Part shown: piece after piece, positions 42,919 through 50,476 of the stretch
Numbering within the stretch: the stretch's first letter is position 1
Layout of the letters: each line of letters starts with the position of its first letter
Assembly: GCF_009883635.2 (NCBI RefSeq)
Contig: NZ_CP026115.2
Coordinates: 124,001-188,000 of the forward strand
From: Pseudomonas putida
GTDB taxonomy: Bacteria; Pseudomonadota; Gammaproteobacteria; Pseudomonadales; Pseudomonadaceae
Length of the DNA: 64,000 nucleotides
Reading direction: 5' to 3'
Notes under the pieces: model-generated
Told to the model about the DNA's origin: nothing
The model's input: only the letters and a program-made list of their open reading frames with translations
The model's database searches: none
Position numbers and translations under genes: made by a program

Positions 42919-44244
42919 ATGAACCACTCCAAGCTCACTACCGCCAGCCCACGGCTGCCATCCGCCGGCATCGGCGACAAGATCCGTGGCGCCTTCGCCG
43001 TCGGCAAGACCCGTTGGGGCATGCTCGCCCTGGTGTTCTTCGCCACCACCCTGAACTACATCGACCGCGCCGCGCTCGGCATCATGCAGCCGGAACTGGC
43101 CAAGGCCATGAGCTGGACGGCGATGGACTACGCCAACATCAACTTCTGGTTCCAGGTTGGCTATGCGGTCGGCTTCGTGCTGCAGGGCCGGCTGATCGAC
43201 AAGGTCGGCGTCAAACGCGCCTTCTTCGCCGCCGTGCTGCTGTGGAGCCTGGCCACCGGCGCCCACGGCCTGGCCACCTCGGCGGCCGGTTTCATGGTCT
43301 GCCGCTTCATCCTCGGCCTGACCGAAGCGGCCAACTACCCGGCCTGTGTGAAGACCGTGCGCCTGTGGTTCCCTGCCGGCGAGCGCGCCATCGCCACCGG
43401 CCTGTTCAACGCCGGCACCAACGTCGGCGCCATGGTCACCCCGGCCCTGCTGCCGCTGATTCTGACCGTCTGGGGCTGGCAGGCCGCGTTCATCGCCATG
43501 GGCTGCCTGGGCCTGGTCTGGCTGGTGTTCTGGGGCCTGAAGTACTTCAACCCGGAAGAGCACCCAAGCGTGCGCCAGAGCGAGCTCGACTACATCCAGC
43601 AGGACGTTGAGCCGGAGGTGGCGCGCCTGCCTTTCAGCCGCATCCTCGGCATGCGTGGCACCTGGGCGTTCGCCGTGGCCTACTCCATCACCGCGCCGGT
43701 GTTCTGGTTCTACCTGTACTGGCTGCCGCCGTTCCTCAACCAGCAGTACAACTTAGGGATCAGCGTGACCCAGATGGGCATCCCGCTGATGCTGATCTGG
43801 CTGACCGCCGACTTCGGCAGCATCGGCGGCGGCATCCTGTCCTCGTGGCTGATCGGCCGCGGCGTGCGCGCCACCACCGCGCGCCTGGTGTCGATGCTGA
43901 TCTTTGCCTGCACCATGGTCAGCGTAACCTTCGCCGCCCATGCCAGCGGCCTGTGGATCGCGGTACTGGCCATCGCCCTGGCAGTCGGCGCGCACCAGGC
44001 CTGGACCGCGAACATCTGGAGCCTGGTGATGGACTACACGCCCAAGCACCTGATCAGCACGGTGTTCGGCTTCGCCAGCATGTGCGCGGCGATTGGCGGG
44101 ATGTTCATGACGCAGATCGTCGGCAGCGTGCTGATGGCGACGAACAACAACTATGCCGTGCTGTTCACCATGATCCCGGCCATGTACTTCCTGGCGCTGA
44201 TCTGGATGTACTTCATGGCGCCACGCAAGATCGAAGCCCAATAG
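42919..44244 (+). CDS. MFS transporter, ACS family (hexuronate/hydroaromatic acid type)
   Basis: 441 residues from MNHSKLTTASPR; AGGA is very close to this ATG, so the start is somewhat uncertain. Twelve helices with ACS-family hallmarks: ALVFFATTLNYIDRAALGIMQPELAKAM in helix 1, LQGRLIDKVGVKRAFF in loop 2-3, RFILGLTEAANYPACVKTVRLWFPAGERAIATGLFNAGTNVGAM in helices 4-5. ACS carriers take up organic anions such as glucarate, hexuronates or aromatic acids with H+. The position after the flavoproteins and behind an IclR-type dyad suggests it imports their substrate. An intrinsic terminator follows. Confidence 0.88.
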   Translation: MNHSKLTTASPRLPSAGIGDKIRGAFAVGKTRWGMLALVFFATTLNYIDRAALGIMQPELAKAMSWTAMDYANINFWFQVGYAVGFVLQGRLIDKVGVKRAFFAAVLLWSLATGAHGLATSAAGFMVCRFILGLTEAANYPACVKTVRLWFPAGERAIATGLFNAGTNVGAMVTPALLPLILTVWGWQAAFIAMGCLGLVWLVFWGLKYFNPEEHPSVRQSELDYIQQDVEPEVARLPFSRILGMRGTWAFAVAYSITAPVFWFYLYWLPPFLNQQYNLGISVTQMGIPLMLIWLTADFGSIGGGILSSWLIGRGVRATTARLVSMLIFACTMVSVTFAAHASGLWIAVLAIALAVGAHQAWTANIWSLVMDYTPKHLISTVFGFASMCAAIGGMFMTQIVGSVLMATNNNYAVLFTMIPAMYFLALIWMYFMAPRKIEAQ

Positions 44245-44267
44245 GCGCGAACTCCAGTTACCTCGGT

Positions 44268-44291
44268 GGGGCCCTGACGGGCCCCTTTTTT
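44268..44291 (+). terminator. Rho-independent terminator of the MFS gene
   Basis: Stem GGGGCCC/GGGCCCC with loop TGAC, followed directly by six T. A textbook intrinsic terminator 24 bases after the stop, marking the right end of the IclR regulon. Confidence 0.9.
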
Positions 44292-44394
44292 ATGCGTGCC
44301 TGGGTTTCACTGATAAACCACCGGCCCCGAGACCTGGGCAGTACTTGTCGGAACAACTGCCCTGCTCAATTTCTTAACGCTGGCGCGATTCCTG

Positions 44395-44445
44395 GGAAAG
44401 CGGTCTGACGCGAACGGCAGCTTTCGACCCCAAAGCGGACACTAA
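44395..44445 (+). repeat. Dispersed repeat, copy C
   Basis: GGAAAGCGGTCTGACGCGAA, CGGCAGCTTTCGACCC and CAAAGCGGACACT in order. It closely parallels copy A at 31235. It lies at the switch from the GC-rich left part to the A/T-richer right part of the window. The remaining bases to 44539 hold only a small ATCGCTC/GAGCGAT hairpin (44502-44521). Confidence 0.6.
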
Positions 44446-44539
44446 TCCAAAGCTCATTTAAAATTGTTATAAAAGCGAACGATTTGTTATCTGTATCACG
44501 GATCGCTCTGCAGCGAGCGATAGCAGTTATCAGCTGAGG

Positions 44540-45490
44540 CTACACCGCTGCGTTTAATCTAAGCCAATCGGCCACAGTGGAAACTTTTACATTTTCTCGA
44601 TAGTTATAAGATACTTCTTTTTTCCACGCTACACCAGCGCCGTTGTCGTTGCCTTGCGCGAACACCAGTCGATATCGTTTCAAGACGTTGTTGGGATCTT
44701 TTTTGAGCTCGGCCTGCAAGAAAGGAATCGTCCAAACATTCCGTGCGACGGAATAATCCAGCGCCTCATCTATGAGATCTGCCAGCTGACGATAGGAAAC
44801 GGTGTCGCCCGCAGTGTAGATTACTTTACTGGTAATTTCAGGCTCGGAAAGTACTGCTTTCGCTGTCAGTTTACCAATGTCTTGAGGCGTGGTGACAGTC
44901 ACGGACGTATCCCAGTCGCCGAGTGCATTAACTGTCCTGTTTTCGAGATCTACCACGCCAAAGGATGGCTCAAAGAGAAAGCTTGTGAACATACCAGTAG
45001 AAATAATCGTCCAGTCGATCCTGCTTTGTGAACGCAATAGATCACGAACGTCAAGTTGCTCGTCGAAGAGTGGCTGAGCGCTACCGCGGCCGATCACGTC
45101 GTAATCAACACCAAACTGCCAAGGATAGTATTTTCTGACACATGACTCGATCGCGGCCAAAGCTAGCTTTAGCTGCGTGCCTGGACCAGCAGCAAAACCT
45201 ACGCAACTAACCACTACTTCAAACTTGCCAAAAGTTTCGGCTATGGTTTCCAGGCTGTCACCCACCACATCCCCCGCAATCACGCTAACGCCTAGAGCAT
45301 CAAGTTCAGTTAGCAGTTCATCCCGTTGGCTTGCTGAACTGCCGGATGAGGTCCTCAGCATTACCGAGACATCTGCCTTTCCGATGGCCACCCCTTGGCC
45401 TGATAACTCGCGCAGAACCTCTAGCCCCAATTCACCTGCGCCCAACACGAGTATCCTACGCTTTTTGAAAGTAGTCTCAATAGTCATCAT
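44540..45490 (-). CDS. NmrA-like NAD(P)-binding oxidoreductase (aromatic alcohol reductase type)
   Basis: 316 residues (MMTIETTFKKRR; either ATG possible). The N-terminal Rossmann motif is RRILVLGAGELGLEVLRELSGQG, and the rest follows the NmrA/isoflavone reductase pattern: VVSCVGFAAGPGTQLKLALAAIES, FGVDYDVIGRGSAQPLFDEQLDVRDLLR, WTIISTGMFTSFLFEP and VTVTTPQDIGKLTAKAV. Members reduce phenylpropanoid-type carbonyls with NADPH or act as redox sensors. Base composition is visibly richer in A/T than the genes to the left. No partner gene; the LysR gene upstream faces the same way 200 bases off. Confidence 0.8.
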   Translation of the reverse strand: MMTIETTFKKRRILVLGAGELGLEVLRELSGQGVAIGKADVSVMLRTSSGSSASQRDELLTELDALGVSVIAGDVVGDSLETIAETFGKFEVVVSCVGFAAGPGTQLKLALAAIESCVRKYYPWQFGVDYDVIGRGSAQPLFDEQLDVRDLLRSQSRIDWTIISTGMFTSFLFEPSFGVVDLENRTVNALGDWDTSVTVTTPQDIGKLTAKAVLSEPEITSKVIYTAGDTVSYRQLADLIDEALDYSVARNVWTIPFLQAELKKDPNNVLKRYRLVFAQGNDNGAGVAWKKEVSYNYRENVKVSTVADWLRLNAAV

Positions 45491-45691
45491 GCCACCTCGT
45501 TAAAACTGAAAACACTCAGAATGAGCAATTGGCGACTCTTGAAGCCGCTAGACAGCTAACGATTTTGGCTAAAAGTGTAAACAATGTCTGCGCCGAAACT
45601 CGATTTCACAATTGCACAAATGCGAATTATGGCTTTCGATCAAATCTCATTTGGCTTCGACGCTTTGCATTTAGAAAGCTGGTGTAATGGG

Positions 45692-46606
45692 TTAATTGCC
45701 TAGTCCTAATTTTGAGTTTTTGAATAGCTCAATTACCCAGTCTACAAACGACCTCAGCGTCGGTGAGTGGTAACTGCTGTGGTGATACATCACTGAGATC
45801 GGCACGGGCGGTGCGGTGTAACCCTCAAGCACTGAAACTAGTCTGCCGGAATCCAAATGGCGCCAAACCATGTAGCTGCCCACCCGTATCAGGCCAAGGC
45901 CTTCCAGGCCGCATGTCACATAGCTGTCTGTGTCATTTACCGCTAGCTTTTCAGGAACCCGCACGAAGACCGGTTCGTCGTTGATCAAGTAATGCCATTC
46001 GATGGATCGCCCGGTCCTGCTAGACAGGTAACCCACTGACTGATGCTTCTGCAAGTCGTCCAAGGACCTGGGTACGCCATACGCTTGAAGGTATTGTGGA
46101 GAGGCGCACGTTACCCAATCGAAACTGCCAATTTGCCGAGCTACCAGGCTTGCGGAGTCAAGCGGCACTCCGGTTCGGACCACGCAATCGATGCCTTCCT
46201 GTACCAGGTCTACGGTCCGGTCACTCAGACCGATGACCAATTCGACCTCAGGAAATCGCTGCTGGTACTCGCGCACTGCAGGCAAAACGAAAAGACGACC
46301 TAAAGAATTCGAGATATCCACACGCAATCTGCCTCGCGGCGTGGCATTCCCGCCCGGAAAGGTGGATTCCGCACGATCAATGTCAGCCAGCACCTGTCGG
46401 CAGTGACGGTAGTAATGCTCACCATCCGCTGTCAGGCTCAGCTGCCGTGTCGTCCGATTCAGCAAGCGGACCCCCAGGTAATCCTCAAGATTCTTGATTA
46501 TCCGGGTGGCCGAGGATGGCATGATCCCCAAGGCCTCGGCTGCTTTATTGAAGCTGTTGGTCTCCACTACCCGGGCAAAAACCTGCATTGCTTGCAAACG
46601 ATCCAT
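45692..46606 (-). CDS. LysR-family transcriptional regulator
   Basis: 304 residues from the ATG preceded by AGGGGATGGG (MDRLQAMQVFARVVETNSFNKAAEALGIMPSSATRIIKNLEDYLGVRLLNRTTRQLSLTADG). The effector domain begins LRVDISNSLGRLFVLPAVREYQQRFPEVELVIGLSD. It belongs to the large CrgA/DmlR-like group that often activates a divergent oxidoreductase operon. The tautomerase/DsbA/SDR genes are divergent from it, with 220 bases between starts, so they are the probable target. Confidence 0.87.
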   Translation of the reverse strand: MDRLQAMQVFARVVETNSFNKAAEALGIMPSSATRIIKNLEDYLGVRLLNRTTRQLSLTADGEHYYRHCRQVLADIDRAESTFPGGNATPRGRLRVDISNSLGRLFVLPAVREYQQRFPEVELVIGLSDRTVDLVQEGIDCVVRTGVPLDSASLVARQIGSFDWVTCASPQYLQAYGVPRSLDDLQKHQSVGYLSSRTGRSIEWHYLINDEPVFVRVPEKLAVNDTDSYVTCGLEGLGLIRVGSYMVWRHLDSGRLVSVLEGYTAPPVPISVMYHHSSYHSPTLRSFVDWVIELFKNSKLGLGN

Positions 46607-46826
46607 CCCATCCCCTCTTCTCTGCGAAGCACAACCGGCAGCTATAGGCTGCCACAGCTGTGCACAGACAGGTAACAGCCAAAAAGACCTACCCAGGTGC
46701 CCCGTGATTCGATACACGAGGTCACAAATGAATTACCTCAGGGCATATTTATCAATTCACCCTGGATTCTTAAAGTTTCTCCATCAACAGCTCATTACTC
46801 GATGCCACTTAATAGAGGAACTTACC

Positions 46827-47042
46827 ATGCCATTCATCAGCGTCCGTATCACTCGTGATGGTGTTACCCGAGAGCAAAAGGCTCAGGTAATAAAAGAAAT
46901 CACCGAAACTATGGAGCGTGTACTTCATAAAGACCCTAAGTTGACCCACATCGTGATCGAAGAGGTCGATACTGATAACTGGGGCTACTCCGGCATTACG
47001 ACAACCGAGTACAGAAAGCAATTGTCGGAGTCAAAGCCATGA
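46827..47042 (+). CDS. 4-oxalocrotonate tautomerase-family protein
   Basis: 71 residues starting MPFISVRITRDGVTREQKAQVIKEITETMERVL, with AGAGGA 7 bases before the ATG. After Met removal the N-terminal Pro1 is the catalytic base of the family. Length and the IVIEEVDTDNWGYSG segment match the short tautomerases (Pput/YwhB type), which act as homohexamers on enol/keto acids or unsaturated halo-acids. It overlaps the DsbA-type gene by four bases (ATGA), forming a tautomerase-DsbA-SDR operon divergent from a LysR gene. Confidence 0.87.
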   Translation: MPFISVRITRDGVTREQKAQVIKEITETMERVLHKDPKLTHIVIEEVDTDNWGYSGITTTEYRKQLSESKP

Positions 47043-47695
47043 AACACACAGTAAAAATCGACTTTGTTTCTGATGTCGTCTGTCCTTGGTGTGCGCTTGG
47101 CTCGACTGCTTTGGATCAAGCCATCGCCAACGTAGCCGGCGAAATCGATGTCAAGTTGACGTTTAAACCGTTTGAGCTCAATCCCGATATGCCCGCTGAG
47201 GGTGAGGACGCTATCCAACACATGATTCGCAAGTACGGAAGAACTTCGCATCAGGTGGCAGAACGTAATCAGATGATTATTGAAAGAGGGCGCGAGCTCG
47301 GCTTTGAGTTTAATCTTGAAAGGCGAACTCACTTTTTCAATACCCATGATGCACATCGCCTGTTGTTCTGGGCGGCGAATGAAGGGTTCCAAAGCGAGCT
47401 TCACCGAGCGCTGATTGAGGCTTACTTCGTGAATGGGCAAAACCCTAGCAGTCACGAGACTTTGGTGGCGTTGGCTCAGAAAGTCGGTTTGAACGCCCAG
47501 CAAGCGCAGGTAGTACTTGAAAGCGGGCAATTCACCGACGAAATCCGAGCGCTCGAAAATTTTTACTTGGACCGCGGCATCAACTCTGTACCCGCAATCG
47601 TACTGAACAATCGGCAAGTCGTCGCAGGTTCACAGCCTGTTGAGTATTACGAGCAAGTGCTAAGGCAGGCGGCACAAGCCGCTTCGTCTAACTGA
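47039..47695 (+). CDS. DsbA-family oxidoreductase (FrnE-like)
   Basis: 218 residues, cytoplasmic (no signal peptide). The thioredoxin-fold active site CPWC is at residues 15-18 in VKIDFVSDVVCPWCALGS. The inserted helical domain and the cis-Pro loop GINSVPAIVLNN follow the 2-hydroxychromene-2-carboxylate isomerase/FrnE pattern. FrnE-like proteins transfer thiols or glutathione-linked adducts, fitting detoxification of electrophilic ring compounds. Coupled to the tautomerase upstream; the SDR starts 27 bases downstream. Confidence 0.87.
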   Translation: MKHTVKIDFVSDVVCPWCALGSTALDQAIANVAGEIDVKLTFKPFELNPDMPAEGEDAIQHMIRKYGRTSHQVAERNQMIIERGRELGFEFNLERRTHFFNTHDAHRLLFWAANEGFQSELHRALIEAYFVNGQNPSSHETLVALAQKVGLNAQQAQVVLESGQFTDEIRALENFYLDRGINSVPAIVLNNRQVVAGSQPVEYYEQVLRQAAQAASSN

Positions 47696-47722
47696 AAACT
47701 TAATCATAGTAGAGGAAATATC

Positions 47723-48433
47723 ATGAGCAATTCTCAAAAAGTAATCATCGTAACTGGCGCATCTCAAGGCATTGGTGCGGGTGTAGTGGAAGGATTCCGA
47801 GCCCTCGGCCACAAAGTGGTAGCGACCTCGCGCTCCATTCAACCATCGACCGATCCAGATATCCTGACTGTTGCCGGTGATATCGCGGATCCGGCCACAG
47901 CGGAACGAGTGGTGCGCGAAGCCGTTGCCCGCTTCGGGCGCATCGACACTCTCGTCAACAACGCCGGGATTTTTGTTGCCAAGCCGTTCACCAGCTACAC
48001 CAAAGAAGACTATGCGCAAGTCGTTGCGACCAATATGAGCGGCTTCTTCTACATCTCCCAACTCGCCATCGCGGAAATGGAAAAGAATGGTAGCGGGCAT
48101 GTGGTCAGCGTCACCACCAGCCTGGTTGACCACGCAATCGACGGCGTTCCTTCGGTAATGGCATCGCTCACCAAAGGTGGCATCAACGCTGCCACCAAAT
48201 CGATCGCAATTGAGTATGCCAAACGAGGCATCCGCGCTAACGCCGTGTCGCCTGGCATCATCAAGACCCCTATGCATGGCGCCGAAACTCACGATGCCCT
48301 GGGCAAGCTGCATCCCATCGGTCACATGGGCGAGATCAACGACATCGTTCAAGCGATTCTCTACTTGGACAGCGCTTCGTTTGTCACCGGCGAGATCTTG
48401 CATGTCGATGGCGGTCAGAGCGCAGGCCATTGA
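47723..48433 (+). CDS. Short-chain dehydrogenase/reductase family protein lacking the usual catalytic Tyr
   Basis: 236 residues. Cofactor motif TGASQGIG (11-18) and NNAG (79-82) are intact, and the C-terminal VDGGQSAGH is typical. The active-site YxxxK is not: K151 lies in SVMASLTKGG, and the residue four before it is Ala147, not Tyr. Several SDR subfamilies carry this ASLTKGG variant and their activity is unclear. It may bind a cofactor or ligand without normal hydride chemistry, or use another residue. Last gene of the tautomerase operon, followed by a hairpin. Confidence 0.85.
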   Translation: MSNSQKVIIVTGASQGIGAGVVEGFRALGHKVVATSRSIQPSTDPDILTVAGDIADPATAERVVREAVARFGRIDTLVNNAGIFVAKPFTSYTKEDYAQVVATNMSGFFYISQLAIAEMEKNGSGHVVSVTTSLVDHAIDGVPSVMASLTKGGINAATKSIAIEYAKRGIRANAVSPGIIKTPMHGAETHDALGKLHPIGHMGEINDIVQAILYLDSASFVTGEILHVDGGQSAGH

Positions 48434-48442
48434 TTGACAGAA

Positions 48443-48474
48443 TGCTCATCACCGGCACGTTCCGGTGATGAGCA
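48443..48474. terminator. Hairpin after the SDR gene
   Basis: Perfect 13-bp stem TGCTCATCACCGG and its complement around CACGTT, 9 bases after the stop. Only a weak T-tract follows (GATTTC). Confidence 0.65.
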
Positions 48475-48497
48475 GATTTCAAGTGAGGGCTGGTTTT

Positions 48498-48698
48498 TTA
48501 GAAATCGAATGCACTGCGATAGGCATAAACGCCTGGTCCGCCGCCTGTAAACAGGAATAGTAGGTTTGCCCCCTCGACGAAATCTCCCACAGCTATGTCA
48601 TGAAGCATGCCGGCAAAAGCTTTTGCAGAGTAAACCGGATCAAGCCCCCAACACGGAGGGCTGGCCTCTTTGAAAGCATCGAGCGTGCTTGGGCTATG
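48498..48698 (-). pseudogene. C-terminal remnant of a PLP-dependent D-cysteine desulfhydrase/ACC deaminase-like protein
   Basis: The minus strand reads, ending at a TAA (48498-48500), about 66 codons including PPCWGLDPVYSAKAFAGML and NLLFLFTGGGPGVYAYRSAF. These are the end of the D-cysteine desulfhydrase/1-aminocyclopropane-1-carboxylate deaminase family (usual form LDPVYTGKAxxGL...FLHTGGxPGLFAY). The N-terminal ~270 residues and the PLP lysine are absent. The fragment starts at the very end of the neighbouring quinone-reductase gene, so a deletion probably joined them. Confidence 0.85.
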
Positions 48699-48700
48699 GA

Positions 48701-49684
48701 TTAAACGCTGGTATCAACAACGAGGCGCCCGCGAATCTTTCCAGCCAAAAGGTCATCTGCAACAGGGATGACTTCTGAAAGCGGTACTTCCCGTGTTAAC
48801 TGCTCCAGAACCGACAGATCCAGCTCCGCGTTCAGTCGAGCCCATGCCTCGACTCGCTCGGCATATGGACGTGTCACGCTGTTGATCCCCAAGAGGCTCA
48901 CCCCCCTCAGAATGAAGGGTGCTACTGTCGCCGGGAAATCCATGCCCTGTGCCAGGCCACAAGCGGCAACCCAGCCGTCGGCTTTGGTCTGAGCACATAC
49001 GTTCGCAAGGGTGTGACTTCCTACAGAGTCAATTGCCGCTGTCCAGCGCTCTTTGCCCAAAGGCTTACCAGGTGTAGATAACGTGTTTCGATCAATCACT
49101 TCCGTCGCGCCCAGCCGGACCAAGTGGTCTGCCTCATCTAACCGGCCGGTCGAGGCAATGACCTCATACCCTCGGGCGGCCAGCAGCGCTACGGCAATGC
49201 TGCCGACGCCACCATTCGCCCCGGTTACCAAAACAGGCCCTGCATCAGGCTTTAGACCGGCGCGCTCCAGGGCGATCAGGCTAAGCATGGATGTGTAACC
49301 CGCGGTGCCTATCGCCATGGCGTTATGGGGTGTCATCCCCTGCGGAAGAGGAATCAGCCAATCTGCGCTCACCCGGGCCTTCTGGGACAGGCCGCCCCAA
49401 TGACTTTCCCCAACACCCCAGCCGTTGAGTAAAACAGAATCGCCTTCGCGATAGCGGCTGTCTTCGCTGCGCTGCACCACCCCTACAAAATCAATTCCCG
49501 GAATCATGGGAAAGTGCCGGGCGATCGGACTGCGGCTTGTGATGCAAAGGGCATCTTTGTAGTTCAGCGTACTGTGAGACACCGCAACGGTGACACTGCC
49601 GGCTGGCAATTGGTCATCGGATAGCTCTCTGTAATGGGCCTGCTTAGCGCCTTCTTGGTTCTCCACAACGACTGCATTGAACAT
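48701..49684 (-). CDS. acuI: AcuI/YhdH-type zinc-free quinone/acrylyl-CoA reductase (MDR family)
   Basis: 327 residues. Medium-chain reductase of the YhdH/AcuI branch: SHSTLNYKDALCITSRSPIARHFPMIPGIDFVGVV at the start, WGVGESHWGGLSQKARV, the NADPH-binding TGANGGVGSIAVALLAARGYEVIASTGR, and the end AGKIRGRLVVDT. Family enzymes reduce acryloyl-CoA or other alpha,beta-unsaturated carbonyls. The gene lies directly downstream of a TetR-type regulator on the same strand, and a TTAGAC-N5-GTCTAG operator sits between them. Symbol by family resemblance; the true substrate may be a different electrophile. Confidence 0.85.
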   Translation of the reverse strand: MFNAVVVENQEGAKQAHYRELSDDQLPAGSVTVAVSHSTLNYKDALCITSRSPIARHFPMIPGIDFVGVVQRSEDSRYREGDSVLLNGWGVGESHWGGLSQKARVSADWLIPLPQGMTPHNAMAIGTAGYTSMLSLIALERAGLKPDAGPVLVTGANGGVGSIAVALLAARGYEVIASTGRLDEADHLVRLGATEVIDRNTLSTPGKPLGKERWTAAIDSVGSHTLANVCAQTKADGWVAACGLAQGMDFPATVAPFILRGVSLLGINSVTRPYAERVEAWARLNAELDLSVLEQLTREVPLSEVIPVADDLLAGKIRGRLVVDTSV

Positions 49685-49695
49685 AGCGACTCCTT

Positions 49696-49712
49696 TTAGA
49701 CCGGTTGTCTAG
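49696..49712. promoter_or_regulatory. NemR/AcuR-type operator before the acuI-like gene
   Basis: TTAGACCGGTTGTCTAG: arms TTAGAC and GTCTAG around five bases, 12 bases upstream of the reductase start. It resembles the known NemR box TAGACC-N4-GGTCTA and the second copy at 50373. Confidence 0.7.
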
Positions 49713-49729
49713 TAATCGACGATAAAAAC

Positions 49730-50362
49730 TCACCGGGCAATGCCGGCGAGAAATCCCCTGACGAAGATTGACAGTGGGTGACCACTTTCGCAGAGACGTG
49801 CGCGCGTGATTGCGCCCTCCCAGCCAATCCAGAAAAAAGCTGCCAGTTGTTCACACTCCACAGACTGGGCTATCGATTGGTTGGCCTGCGCTTCCTGGAG
49901 GCATTGGCTGAGTAGTGCCTCCCAAACTCGAAAAATCTTCTCTATCTGATCGCGAAAATCATCGGGCAGCAAAGTCACTTCCTGGCCGAGATTGCCTACC
50001 AGGCAGCCGCGACGCCAGTTGTACTTTTCCATGCCGATGAGCGACTCCTGCAGCAGATCTTCGATGCGCTCCAACGGTTCTCGATGGGGGTTGAGCAGGA
50101 TCCGGCGCAGGCGGCGCTCAAAGAAATTTCCGTATTCAGCGAGGACCTCACGCCCGAAGGCATCCTTGCTGTCGAAATAGTGATAGAAGGAGCCTTTCGG
50201 TACGGAGACCCGCTTGAGAACCTGTTCGATACCGGTAGTGTTGAATCCTTGCTCGGTCAGCAGCTCCACGCCACAGCGGATCAATGCACGCCGAGTATCG
50301 GGATCGCCACGCGAGATTTTTGGGGGGCGCCCGCGCCTGGGGGCTTTCATTGAAATGTCCAT
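49730..50362 (-). CDS. TetR-family repressor, NemR/AcuR type
   Basis: 210 residues. The DNA-binding domain spans ~22-70 (DTRRALIRCGVELLTEQGFNTTGIEQVLKRVSVPKGSFYHYFDSKDAFGREVLAEYGNFF), the hallmark sequence of NemR and AcuR. C120 in NWRRGCLVGNLGQE is the conserved cysteine that NemR-type proteins use to sense electrophiles or oxidants. It is followed by the reductase gene it probably represses. Matching operators lie in front of both its own gene and the reductase gene. Confidence 0.88.
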   Translation of the reverse strand: MDISMKAPRRGRPPKISRGDPDTRRALIRCGVELLTEQGFNTTGIEQVLKRVSVPKGSFYHYFDSKDAFGREVLAEYGNFFERRLRRILLNPHREPLERIEDLLQESLIGMEKYNWRRGCLVGNLGQEVTLLPDDFRDQIEKIFRVWEALLSQCLQEAQANQSIAQSVECEQLAAFFWIGWEGAITRARLCESGHPLSIFVRGFLAGIAR

Positions 50363-50372
50363 CCAAGGATAA

Positions 50373-50390
50373 TTAGACCGAGCAGTCTAA
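50373..50390. promoter_or_regulatory. NemR/AcuR-type operator before the TetR gene
   Basis: TTAGACCGAGCAGTCTAA: perfect six-base arms around six bases, 11 bases upstream of the TetR start. Same arms as the site at 49696. It lies in the divergent region with the LysR gene at 50477. Confidence 0.75.
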
Positions 50391-50476
50391 ATGTCAAGCA
50401 ACGTTCTCCAGTCGGTGCAATTGTCTACCGCAGTCCGACACCAAGCCTTCTATCAGCCCCTGTACGGATAAATCCT

